Source: an uncultured Veillonellaceae bacterium
GTDB lineage: Bacteria > Bacillota > Negativicutes > Selenomonadales > Selenomonadaceae
Direction of reading: 5' to 3'
DNA length: 64,000 bases
Assembly (NCBI GenBank): GCA_900314825.1
Contig: OMWS01000006.1
Location: 1 to 64,000 of the forward strand
Shown: positions 44,482 through 52,427 of the stretch, one piece after another
Layout of the letters: the number at the start of each line of letters is the position of its first letter
Position numbering within the stretch: the stretch's first letter is position 1
Made by a program: the position numbers and the translations under genes
The notes under the pieces: generated by a model
The model's database searches: none
What the model saw: only the letters and a program-made list of their open reading frames with translations
Told to the model about the DNA's origin: nothing

Positions 44482-45372
44482 TCAACCGTTCGCCGTCAGC
44501 ACGGGAAAGCCGCCGAGGTTCTTCAGCCACGAGCACTTCGCGCGGACGGCGGCGAGCGCTTCGTCCATGACGGCCGCGCCCGCATCCGTATCGAGGTCGA
44601 AGAAAAAGATGTAGTCGCCGAGCTGTGTCCTCGCCGGGCGCGATTCGATGCGCGTCATGTTGATGCCGCGCCGCGAGAACTCCAAGAGCACGTCGACGAG
44701 CGAGCCCGCGCGCGAGCCGTCGAGCTGACAGATGATGAGCACCTTGTCGGCGTGCGCGTTTTTTTCAACGTTTAACGAAGTTGTATCCCGCCGCGCGACC
44801 TCGAAGAAGCGCGTGCAGTTTGCCATGTTGTCCTGGATTTCGTGCGCAAGCGGCGTGAGGCCGTAGAGCTCGCCCGCGCGCGCCGTGCAGATCGCCGCAA
44901 TGCCGTCTTCCGGTTTTGCCGCCGCTGCGATTTTCGCTGCCCGCGCCGTCGACGCAACCTTCACGATCTCCGCCTGTGGGAAATGCTCGGTGAGATACGC
45001 GCGGCACTGGCTGATCGGCTGCGCGTGCGAGTAGACTTTCCGCACCGCGTCCGCCGTGCAGCGCGCCATGAGCTCATTGTGCACTGGCCAGATGACTTCG
45101 CGCGCGACAGCGAGATCGTCCGTGTGCGCCAGCACATCGAGCGTCACGCGGATCGCACCTTCAAGAGAATTCTCGACGGGCACAAAGCCCGAATCGATCT
45201 CGCCGTGCTCGACGGCCGTCAAGACATCATCGATGTCAGGATACGGCACGAGCTTTCGCGCCGGCGCATCCGGCCCCGAAGATTCCCGGAGCTCCCCGCG
45301 CAGCCAGAGTGCCGCCGCCTCGCTGTGCGTGCCGGCGGGGCCGAGGAAGCCCATACGATGTGGTTTATTCAC
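44482..45372 (-). CDS. pheA: Prephenate dehydratase
   Basis: Converts prephenate to phenylpyruvate for phenylalanine. 296 residues, the monofunctional form without chorismate mutase. GFLGPAGTHSEAA opens the protein, VPVENSLEG lies near residue 65 and the catalytic TRF motif reads NCTRFFEV near residue 185. The C-terminal ACT domain contains ESRPARTQLGDYIFF, the phenylalanine-binding ESRP motif, so feedback inhibition is expected. GAGAGGTTTCCGTGA precedes the ATG. Confidence 0.95.
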   Translation of the reverse strand: MNKPHRMGFLGPAGTHSEAAALWLRGELRESSGPDAPARKLVPYPDIDDVLTAVEHGEIDSGFVPVENSLEGAIRVTLDVLAHTDDLAVAREVIWPVHNELMARCTADAVRKVYSHAQPISQCRAYLTEHFPQAEIVKVASTARAAKIAAAAKPEDGIAAICTARAGELYGLTPLAHEIQDNMANCTRFFEVARRDTTSLNVEKNAHADKVLIICQLDGSRAGSLVDVLLEFSRRGINMTRIESRPARTQLGDYIFFFDLDTDAGAAVMDEALAAVRAKCSWLKNLGGFPVLTANG

Positions 45373-45464
45373 GGAAACCTCTCATTCCGCCGCTGTCGCT
45401 TGCGGCATAAAACCATAAAAACGAAGTCACAACACATCTCCGTCCAGCATCATCCCAAGCAAAT

Positions 45465-48251
45465 TCAAACAGCGTGACGCACGGCCTGCATCTGCACAAG
45501 AGATTGCACCATCGGCGCGAAAAGTTCCTCTACACCATAGGCAGAAAACAGCGTGTGCTCAAACTGCAAGCGATCCTTTGATTGCAATTCCGCCTTCGTT
45601 GTCCAAATTTCCCGTTGCAAAAGCGGCTGAAATGCTCGGACAATTGCATCACGCTGCTCATGTGTGAGCAGTGCTGGATTCAACATGGGACATGATGCAA
45701 CTTTCTTTTTGTTGATGTCCAATACTCCCTGCCCGCGACCGAAACCGATGGCCTCCAAGAAAAACGCAGACAGGGCAGAATTCAATAGTGCATGACAAAG
45801 TTCCTGATCGACATCTTCGGACATGCAATTCAACGCGATCAAACGCTGTGATACAAACGTCGGTCGCAAGAAGCGCCCGAAGAAAAAGCGTTCGTCCGGA
45901 TTCATCATCGTAAAAAACGTTGCAGTTTCTTTCGCCGACATCTCATACCACAGTTGATCCTTCCGCGCGAGCGCCTCCGGCAAAGGTTTCGGCTTCGGTG
46001 CTTTGTTCCTCTGCTGCTCGAACGTTTCAATCCAACGCAAGGCCTTCGTACAATGTTCTTGTCGTAATTCCTCTTTTGTCTTCGAACAGCAGAACGCCTT
46101 GCCATCTGCATTTGCAATCAATGAATGCACGTCTTTCGCATTCAGCAAAATGGGCTGGATGAATTGCTCTTCCACAGGGAGATGCTTGTCTTTTGGCTGG
46201 AACAAAGGATCCCAGCCTCGCCGACTCCCGCGCGTCACGTGGAAGACATGGCTGATGGGGACGAGCTTGGCCTGCAGTTTTACCAGCCAAGCGATGTCAA
46301 AGAAATTCGCGTTCATGGAAAGATGCAGGGACCGGAACGTTTGCATTTCCTCTTCCGAATACGAGGACATGGAAACGACACTGGGGTCGGAGACATCCTC
46401 CAACAAGGCGGATTCGATCAGCGCTTGTTCGTCTTCCTGGCGTTCATCCAATTCTTCAAGCGATTTCTTCCATAAAAAATACGTTGTCTGAGACGGTGTC
46501 TCCCCCGCGGGCTTTTTCTGCAAAAGCAGGATCGTCGTCACGACGGAAGCATTCTGAAACCAACGTCCCTTTCCTGAAAGGTGGACTTGGCGAATATGGA
46601 ACACACGCTTGACAGCCTCGCTGAACTTCTCGCCCGCATCCGTTCCCAGCCACGAATTCGACAAAATGATGCCAAGATATCCGCCATCCGCGAGCAAATC
46701 TGCAAGGTGCAGTGTCACATAAACGTACAAATCGGATTTTTCCGACAGGTGATACTGCCCGGCAATCGCTGCCCCGAATCCACGGTCTTCTTCCGAGATG
46801 CGTTCAAATGCCACAAAAGGAAGGTTGGACACGATACTATCCATACGTGGCAGCACGACAGAAATCTGTTTCCCACTGTCCGGTTCGGTCAACTGGATGT
46901 GATTTCCTGGCTCCAACCCCAAAACATTCTGCCGGAATAATTGCACAGGAATATGAATGGATTGTTCGCTCGCCAAACTCAAGCCGGCAAGCTGCAACGC
47001 ATACGGATCTTTGTCGGATGCCCAGAGCGTACGATAAACGTCTTGGACTGGGACGCTATCGCCTTCCAATTTCTGGTCGAGCGCTGCCCGCACGATCGTC
47101 CCCGTCCCGCAACAGCCATCGAACACATTGCCCGAACAGTCACGCACAGTCAAACGCACCAAAATCTTCGCCAATTCTTCCGGTGTCGTATACTGGCCTT
47201 TGAGCAATCGGCGCGACGTGCGTACCGTTCCCTCCAAAATATTCTGCAACGCCTGATGTTCGATGGTCTTGTCTTCCAAGAACTTCGATAATTCGCGCAG
47301 AGCCGCCCATGTTTCCGCAGGAAGGCATGTATTGCAGGGGATTGGCGCAAAAATATTCCAGAAGTCCGTCGTACTCGTGATGTTCTGGAAGATCTCATTT
47401 CCACCTTCGGGTCCTTCTTGGAGCGGCAAACGATCTACGAGAAGTGCGCCATTCTGGAGGTGCTTGATGGAATGCGCAAAGACGATCCGATTGACCCAAT
47501 GCAAGAGGACAAGCCTCGCATATGCCGTATGCAAATCCGTTTCATCGTCTTGATATTCGTCTTTTGCGCCCCTCCACCAACGTTCGAGTTCCGCTCGCTT
47601 CTTCGCGTCGCGATACGCTGCACGCTTCAATTCCTCGTGGACAGCAGCCTGGTGCTCTTCGATGAACGACGCGAGGATCGATGTCCCGAGCACTTCAGAA
47701 ATGGCAACATTTTTAATCGTCCCTGTCACCAAAAACTGATTGACCGTCAACAAGACTTCTTCTAACAGTGTTTTCCATCGCGCCTGATACGTGCCGACAT
47801 CTTCCCGTGTCCGGATTTCGGGAATCGTCCACGTCCTCACAATGTTCCATTGATTGCCCTGATGGACATAGATCCGCACATCCCTGAAATTCCAAAGGAC
47901 ATAACTGTCAAGCGACAACGCGATAGCTTTGCGCCGTCCGTCGGCGATATACGTTGCATCCGTCACGGGAACATCCGGCATCTTGAGTTCCCAGCCTTGT
48001 AAAATCCGGCTGCGTTCTTTGTCGCCGAATAAAAGACAGTCCGGGAACATGGCATCCGAGCGTTTTCCAAAGCGGACGGCATCCGGGTCATGTGCTTCAA
48101 ATCCCGACGCATAAGCGCCCGACCGGCTTTTGGAAATCGTCAGTTCGCCCCCCGCACGCTGAATCTCCCATGCGTGCGTCGCCAAGAGCTCGTTGACGGA
48201 CGAGATTAATTCCAGTTGCCAGCTTCTCTCGTTATTTCGCATCAGGCCCAT
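45465..48251 (-). CDS. Large DNA methyltransferase with N-terminal nuclease-like region
   Basis: 928 residues, an HsdM-like N6-adenine methylase fused to an N-terminal region of about 250 residues. Motif I reads VFDGCCGTGTI near residue 395 and motif IV is SNLPFVAF, where NPPF is usual. The N-terminus contains PDCLLFGD and, 20 residues on, WELKMPD, which fits a PD-(D/E)XK nuclease. The C-terminal third likely reads the target. This plan is that of type IIG or related single-chain restriction-modification enzymes. The start overlaps the preceding methyltransferase gene; an ATG at 48242 is an alternative. Confidence 0.8.
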   Translation of the reverse strand: MGLMRNNERSWQLELISSVNELLATHAWEIQRAGGELTISKSRSGAYASGFEAHDPDAVRFGKRSDAMFPDCLLFGDKERSRILQGWELKMPDVPVTDATYIADGRRKAIALSLDSYVLWNFRDVRIYVHQGNQWNIVRTWTIPEIRTREDVGTYQARWKTLLEEVLLTVNQFLVTGTIKNVAISEVLGTSILASFIEEHQAAVHEELKRAAYRDAKKRAELERWWRGAKDEYQDDETDLHTAYARLVLLHWVNRIVFAHSIKHLQNGALLVDRLPLQEGPEGGNEIFQNITSTTDFWNIFAPIPCNTCLPAETWAALRELSKFLEDKTIEHQALQNILEGTVRTSRRLLKGQYTTPEELAKILVRLTVRDCSGNVFDGCCGTGTIVRAALDQKLEGDSVPVQDVYRTLWASDKDPYALQLAGLSLASEQSIHIPVQLFRQNVLGLEPGNHIQLTEPDSGKQISVVLPRMDSIVSNLPFVAFERISEEDRGFGAAIAGQYHLSEKSDLYVYVTLHLADLLADGGYLGIILSNSWLGTDAGEKFSEAVKRVFHIRQVHLSGKGRWFQNASVVTTILLLQKKPAGETPSQTTYFLWKKSLEELDERQEDEQALIESALLEDVSDPSVVSMSSYSEEEMQTFRSLHLSMNANFFDIAWLVKLQAKLVPISHVFHVTRGSRRGWDPLFQPKDKHLPVEEQFIQPILLNAKDVHSLIANADGKAFCCSKTKEELRQEHCTKALRWIETFEQQRNKAPKPKPLPEALARKDQLWYEMSAKETATFFTMMNPDERFFFGRFLRPTFVSQRLIALNCMSEDVDQELCHALLNSALSAFFLEAIGFGRGQGVLDINKKKVASCPMLNPALLTHEQRDAIVRAFQPLLQREIWTTKAELQSKDRLQFEHTLFSAYGVEELFAPMVQSLVQMQAVRHAV

Positions 48252-49114
48252 GCTTCCATCCCTCTCGCTTCAAAGTCTTCCAGTAAGTTTACCCTCGCGA
48301 CGAATGTCCGTTCCGCCTCCCCCAGCTGTTCCCATGCGCGATATAATCGTTGCTGGCAAACATCGACCAGACAGATATGTTTTTTCTTGAAAAGTTTCGT
48401 GTCTTCATCTTTTTCAATGCCAATGAAGTTGCGCCCTTCTCGAAGTGCCGCCACCAGGAACGATCCGCTGCCGCACGTATTGTCCAGGACGACATCACCA
48501 GGATTTGTGAATGTCCGGACGAGATAGCGTCCAAGTTCTACCGGTTTTTGCGTCGGATGCCAGACCGTATGCTCCTCCTCGCTTTCTGGCGTCTTGAAAT
48601 ACAGCACGTCCGTAGGATAGCGCTGCCCCGTCTTGCTTTCAACATGCGCCGGCGAAAAATTGCCATAGCTTCCCGTAAACTGATCTTTCCGAACGCCCTT
48701 GTCATATGGCTTGCCATCGGACATCTGCGGGTGATATGTCGGCTGTTTCTGATAGAACACGCAAATATCTTCATATTTGCGCAGCGGCTGTTTTTTTGCA
48801 TTCAAAAAATTCGTCGGCTTGGATTTGACCCAGACCATCTTGTATTTGAAATCCGATTCATTGCTCAAAATCAACTTCGCCGTGAAAACGCCTTGGGATG
48901 TCAGGACGATCGCTCCCTCCTTCTTCACGATGCGCCGATACGCCTGCCAAAGCGGTTCCAGTGGAATCACAGAATCCCATTTATTCTGCGTCGTTCCATA
49001 CGGCAGATCGCACAAGACCATGTCAACAGACGCATCTGGCAACTGCTTCATAATTTCCAAACAGTCCCCTCGGAACAGCTGATTGATATACGCATCTGGC
49101 ATGCATCGAGCCAT
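48242..49114 (-). CDS. Site-specific DNA methyltransferase (DpnA/MboIIA-like)
   Basis: 290 residues. Catalytic motif IV reads DLPYGTTQNKW near residue 35; motif I, DNTCGSGSFLVAAL, lies near residue 225, so the order is that of beta-class amino-methyltransferases. HPTQKPVELGRYLVRTF is the usual motif preceding I. It methylates adenine-N6 or cytosine-N4; the target sequence cannot be read. The ATG at 49114 follows AGGGAGACGATCG. It is translationally coupled to the large methyltransferase gene; together they look like one restriction-modification system. The tract is visibly less GC-rich than its surroundings. Confidence 0.88.
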   Translation of the reverse strand: MARCMPDAYINQLFRGDCLEIMKQLPDASVDMVLCDLPYGTTQNKWDSVIPLEPLWQAYRRIVKKEGAIVLTSQGVFTAKLILSNESDFKYKMVWVKSKPTNFLNAKKQPLRKYEDICVFYQKQPTYHPQMSDGKPYDKGVRKDQFTGSYGNFSPAHVESKTGQRYPTDVLYFKTPESEEEHTVWHPTQKPVELGRYLVRTFTNPGDVVLDNTCGSGSFLVAALREGRNFIGIEKDEDTKLFKKKHICLVDVCQQRLYRAWEQLGEAERTFVARVNLLEDFEARGMEAWA

Positions 49115-49143
49115 TCGATCGTCTCCCTGAAAATAGATAGTGA

Positions 49144-49170
49144 AAAAGCCAGCGCAAGTGCGCTGGCTTC
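49144..49170 (-). terminator. Hairpin between the R-M promoter and its first gene
   Basis: GCCAGCGC-ACTT-GCGCTGGC with CTTTTTC after it on the leftward strand. It can end the HMA-gene transcript, but it also lies inside the leader of the methyltransferase mRNA. Confidence 0.65.
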
Positions 49171-49196
49171 TTGCAATCATCATTAATGATGCATTT

Positions 49197-49225
49197 ATTA
49201 TACAGAGTTACACAAAAACTTTCAA
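49197..49225 (-). promoter_or_regulatory. Promoter of the restriction-modification genes
   Basis: Leftward TTGAAA (complement of 49220-49225), 17 bp, TATAAT (complement of 49197-49202). The 14-bp palindrome CATCATTAATGATG lies at the predicted start site (about 49179-49192) and could be an operator. Confidence 0.7.
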
Positions 49226-49277
49226 GCGCTTTCCGCATCTTCTTGCCCATCACGACAGTCCCGCATGATGTTTCTTG

Positions 49278-49640
49278 TCAGCCTTTCGCAATACTGACGA
49301 TCTCGTACCCGCTGCCCGCGAGCGCCGTGCGGATTTCTTCGTCGCTGACGTCGCGCGTCATCTTCACGATCGCCTGATTGCGATGGAGGTTCACTTTCGC
49401 CGCCGCGCCATCGATGTCATCGAGGAGCATCTCCACGCGGTTCTTGCAGTTGCCGCACGTCATGCCGGAAATCTTAACGACCTTCTCGCCGACGATCGGC
49501 CCCGTAAGTTTCTTCTCCGGCACGGTCGGCATCTCCGTGCCGCAACAACTCGTCTCGCCTTTGAACAATTTGTAAATATGCTTCGCCGCGATGCCGAGGC
49601 AGGCGAGGACGACGAGGCCGACAAGGACCGTACTGATCAT
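49278..49640 (-). CDS. Membrane-anchored heavy-metal-associated (HMA) protein
   Basis: 120 residues. One N-terminal membrane helix (ISTVLVGLVVLACLGIAA), a CCGTEMP pair of cysteines just behind it, then an HMA domain (residues 55-120) with the metal-binding GMTCGNC motif. It resembles a copper chaperone tethered to the membrane; a CopZ-like or FeoB-associated role is possible. The ATG at 49640 is chosen, as the upstream one overlaps the GAGAGG ribosome site. The next gene upstream is flavodoxin, on the same strand. Confidence 0.8.
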   Translation of the reverse strand: MISTVLVGLVVLACLGIAAKHIYKLFKGETSCCGTEMPTVPEKKLTGPIVGEKVVKISGMTCGNCKNRVEMLLDDIDGAAAKVNLHRNQAIVKMTRDVSDEEIRTALAGSGYEIVSIAKG

Positions 49641-49708
49641 AAAAATCATCCTCTCTCAAATGTTTGTCTTCGTTATACAACGATTGAGAAAGAATGTCAA
49701 TCTAAATA

Positions 49709-50143
49709 TCACGCGATCGACTTCACGAATGCTTCGCCGAGCTCCTCGCATTTTTTCGTATCTTCGTCCGTCGGCCCGTTCTCGACGATGAGGCCGTCAT
49801 TGAAGAGCTTTGCGCCGTCCGCTTTCGTGCGTTCGGCCCACGCCTCCATCCAGGCGCCGCCGCCCCATCCGTACGAGCCGAAGAGCGCGACGGGCACGCC
49901 GGAGAGCTTTGACTCGATCGACGCGAAGAACGGCTCGAACGTACCCTCTTCGAGCACTTCGTCGCCCATGGCCGGGCAGCCGAAGAAGAAGCCGTCGTAG
50001 TTCGCGATCTCATCCGCGCCAAACTGCTCGACCTCGAAGAGCTGCGCCTCCGCGCCGGCTTTTCGCGTACCGCGCTGGATGGCCTTCGCCATGTCACGCG
50101 TGTTGCCCGTGCCAGACCAATAGATGATTGCTGTCTTTGCCAT
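49709..50143 (-). CDS. Flavodoxin
   Basis: 144-residue short-chain flavodoxin, a soluble one-electron carrier using FMN. The phosphate loop WSGTGNTRDMA is at residues 9-19; FGSYGWGGGAWME is the 90s loop over the flavin. Flavodoxins often replace ferredoxin under iron limitation, which agrees with the Fur-like boxes upstream of the preceding DUF3793 gene. Confidence 0.93.
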   Translation of the reverse strand: MAKTAIIYWSGTGNTRDMAKAIQRGTRKAGAEAQLFEVEQFGADEIANYDGFFFGCPAMGDEVLEEGTFEPFFASIESKLSGVPVALFGSYGWGGGAWMEAWAERTKADGAKLFNDGLIVENGPTDEDTKKCEELGEAFVKSIA

Positions 50144-50194
50144 AAGAACTCCTCCTGTTGATGTCGCACCCGCGGAAGGTACGATGTGCTTGTT

Positions 50195-50266
50195 GTTTTG
50201 TCGTGCAGGGGACTCCCTCCACCGCTTCGCGGTCCCCCTCCTTCAAAGAGGGAGGCGAAGGGGAGT
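50195..50266. repeat. Short copy of the palindromic repeat
   Basis: CCTCCACCGCTTCGCGGTCCCC and the hairpin CTCCTTCAAAGAGGGAGG lie between flavodoxin and the DUF3793 gene and may act as a partial terminator. Confidence 0.7.
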
Positions 50267-50267
50267 T

Positions 50268-50840
50268 TTAACTTGCGACCACGAGGTCTTCAAATTTTAC
50301 CCCATCATCAAGTTTTTTGCAAAATTCTTCGCTGCAAGCCGTGTAGCGCGCGAAGAGTGCGCGGGCGACATCAGGATTGCCGTAAACTTTCCAGTAGCCC
50401 GAGAGCGCGAAGTCCTTGCCGTGATGCTCCATGAAGCCACGCACGTCCTCGACGGGATAGCCGAGGAAGACACCGATCTCGTGCGGGAACGTCTTACGAA
50501 GCTCCATGCGGCGCTGGAGCTCGGCGAGAAGTTCTGCGAGCGGCGCGTCCGCATCGTAGCCGCACGCCCGGAGGAGCGCCTTCGCGTCGGCGCGCTTCAC
50601 GAGCCGTGCGATCCGCCGCACACGATAAAAGAGCACGAGCACGTACTCCTCCCCTTCCACGAGGCGGAGCACGGAGATGCCCTTGCAATGGAAGCACGGC
50701 AGGAACGACGCGAGCATCGCATCGAAATCCTCGAACTGGCTTTTGCGGAACGACAACAGCACGGCCGGCTTCTCCCCGGCGAACGTCGGCGCGCCATGGA
50801 AACCCAAGAGCGCCTCGAACGATGATCGGCTCATACACAT
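50268..50840 (-). CDS. DUF3793-family protein
   Basis: 190 residues resembling DUF3793, a family of anaerobic Firmicutes often found beside flavodoxin. GEKPAVLLSF near residue 25, CFHCKGISVLRL and EIGVFLGYPVEDVRGFM are its marks. Its role is unknown; the neighbourhood hints at iron or redox physiology. The ATG at 50840 is 5 bp from AAAGG; an ATG at 50834 is also possible. Fur-like boxes overlap its promoter. Confidence 0.75.
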   Translation of the reverse strand: MCMSRSSFEALLGFHGAPTFAGEKPAVLLSFRKSQFEDFDAMLASFLPCFHCKGISVLRLVEGEEYVLVLFYRVRRIARLVKRADAKALLRACGYDADAPLAELLAELQRRMELRKTFPHEIGVFLGYPVEDVRGFMEHHGKDFALSGYWKVYGNPDVARALFARYTACSEEFCKKLDDGVKFEDLVVAS

Positions 50841-50855
50841 CGCATCCTTTCGACA

Positions 50856-50926
50856 ATAAATGAGAATGTTTCTCTTATTACTGTGCTTATTATATTGCAA
50901 ATATTTCTCAATTACAAGCAAAACAT
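50856..50926 (-). promoter_or_regulatory. Promoter with two Fur-like boxes (DUF3793-flavodoxin)
   Basis: Leftward TTGTAA, 17 bp, TATAAT (about 50893-50922). The spacer holds TTGAGAAATATTTGCAA, and downstream of the -10 lies AATGAGAATGTTTCTC read on the plus strand (50860-50874). Both resemble the 7-1-7 Fur box form TGAGAAT-N-TTTCTC. Confidence 0.6.
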
Positions 50927-50973
50927 TTTTATGAGATCAAAAATTTTCCACGCATCAAAAAAAACCATCCAAA

Positions 50974-51076
50974 GCACAAAAAACCTCCGTGCATGAGCAG
51001 TACACGGAGGTTTCTTGCTGTGTATTTAGTAGGAGAGCTTTACGAGATGCCTTTCTTCATCCCGCTTTCGAAAGCC
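50974..51076 (-). ncRNA. Candidate iron-responsive small RNA
   Basis: A leftward promoter (TTGATT, 17 bp, TATATT) is followed by about 100 nt without a convincing ORF. These end in a strong terminator (ACCTCCGTG...CACGGAGGT, then TTTTTT). The 5' part can fold as GCTTTC-GAAAGC, and the single-stranded middle contains GCTCTCCTAC, able to pair with GGAG-type ribosome sites. A Fur-like box lies just upstream of the -35. By form it is like RyhB or FsrA; the sequence is not recognised as a known family. Confidence 0.55.
50983..51012. terminator. Terminator hairpin of the candidate sRNA
   Basis: Nine-bp stem with T runs on both strands, stronger leftward. Confidence 0.8.
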
Positions 51077-51082
51077 ACGTTT

Positions 51083-51144
51083 AATATATCATAACTGAAA
51101 ATAAAAATCAATAGCGTTTTGAAAAATTTTGAGAATATTTCTCG
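51083..51144 (-). promoter_or_regulatory. Promoter and Fur-like box of the candidate sRNA
   Basis: TTGATT (complement of 51106-51111), 17 bp, TATATT (complement of 51083-51088). The box TTGAGAATATTTCTCG at 51129-51144 is centred about 25 bp beyond the -35. Confidence 0.55.
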
Positions 51145-51153
51145 TTTCAATTT

Positions 51154-52032
51154 TTACGTTGCAAAATGCGCGAGCACGAATTGCTGGAACGTCAGCGCGG
51201 CGGGCGAGAGCGGCTTTGCGCGGTTCCAAGCGAGGCCGACGGCGCGCTTGCAGACGGGGAACGAGATCGGCAGGTAGACGATGCCGAGATGCTCGATGCC
51301 GGGGATGTTCGGGATGATGCTGACGCCGAGCTTCGCGGCGACGAGGCTCGCGAGCGTATTGACGTCGTCGCCTTCGAAGACGATCTGCGGATGGCTGTCC
51401 GCGAGCTCGAACGACTGGTCGACGAGCGTGCGCAGACTGTAGTTCGGCTTCAGCGTGATGAGCGACTCCGCCTCGATGTCACGAAGCGTCACGCTCTGCC
51501 GCGCGGCGAGCGGATGATCTTTCGGCACGGCGACGAAGAGCTCCTCGCTCCAGAGATACATCCACGCGATGTTCTCCGCCGTCGTCATCGTCGAGCAGAG
51601 GCAGAGGTCCGTCTTGCCGCGTGCGATCTGACGCATGAGGAATTTGCTGTTGTGCTGGTTCAGCTTGATGCAGATCTCGGGGTGCTGCGCGTGAAATTCC
51701 GCGAGCAGCATCGGCAGGAGATAACCGCCGAACGAATGGAAAAACGAGAGGTTGACGATGCCGCCATCCTCTGTTTTCCCGCCCGCGAGTTCTTTCTTCG
51801 CCGCCACGAGCTCGCGCAGCACGCGATCGACATGATAGAGGAAATGTTCGCCCGCCGTCGTGAGCTCGGCGCTCCGCGCATGGCGCACGAAAAGCGGCGT
51901 GCCGAGCTCGTCTTCGAGCTTCGCGATCGAGCGCGAGAGCGCCGACTGCGACACGTTGCATTCCTCGGCCGCCTTCGTGAAATGACGCACGCGCGCCATC
52001 GTCTGAAAGTATTGCAGTTGGGAAAGTTCCAT
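51154..52032 (-). CDS. LysR-family transcription regulator
   Basis: 292 residues. The N-terminal winged helix reads QLQYFQTMARVRHFTKAAEECNVSQSALSRSIAKLEDELG, and the remaining 200 residues form the effector-binding domain. It is divergent from the MFS gene at 52428 with a 395-bp gap, so it probably controls that transporter in response to its substrate. GCAAGGAGAAAATCCC precedes the ATG. Confidence 0.92.
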   Translation of the reverse strand: MELSQLQYFQTMARVRHFTKAAEECNVSQSALSRSIAKLEDELGTPLFVRHARSAELTTAGEHFLYHVDRVLRELVAAKKELAGGKTEDGGIVNLSFFHSFGGYLLPMLLAEFHAQHPEICIKLNQHNSKFLMRQIARGKTDLCLCSTMTTAENIAWMYLWSEELFVAVPKDHPLAARQSVTLRDIEAESLITLKPNYSLRTLVDQSFELADSHPQIVFEGDDVNTLASLVAAKLGVSIIPNIPGIEHLGIVYLPISFPVCKRAVGLAWNRAKPLSPAALTFQQFVLAHFAT

Positions 52033-52427
52033 GGGATTTTCTCCTTGCGTTTTGCAAATCATACATCGGTTTCATGCATCGCGTTCATAAAACACCATCC
52101 AACGATTTCATGATTGTGATGCACACTTTATTGCAAAGCATGGTTTTTCCCTGCTTGCGTCCTTTATTCTACCACAAATTTCGTCCAGCATTATGCATGG
52201 TACTCATAGTGTTTATGGAAATGTTGCATTGGATTCTCCGATAACCTATAGTTATAATCTGTGCCATAAGCAAGGTGATTTTGTTGAAACAGCCAGATTC
52301 CCTCCAACGGGAACTCGGTCTCGGTGACGACGATATGGACGACTTGCTGCTGGAAGCAACGCCATACGTCATCATCCCTCCTGACACATCCACAACGATT
52401 TCCAATCAACGAAAGGGGTCTTCCAAA
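52033..52427. promoter_or_regulatory. Divergent lysR-MFS control region
   Basis: 395 bp without a gene. A rightward TATAAT (52251-52256 area) preceded at 18 bp by TTGGAT could start the MFS mRNA, leaving a leader of about 165 nt. T-N11-A type LysR sites are plausible in this A/T-rich tract, but none is pinned down. A GTG-initiated frame from 52275 joins the MFS gene in frame without a ribosome site and is not taken as its start. Confidence 0.45.

Noticed and set aside
51014-51085. A short plus-strand frame (MPFFIPLSK...) over the candidate sRNA
   Set aside because: A GGAG site lies 12 bp before the ATG, but no rightward promoter is seen. The leftward promoter and terminator explain the stretch better.
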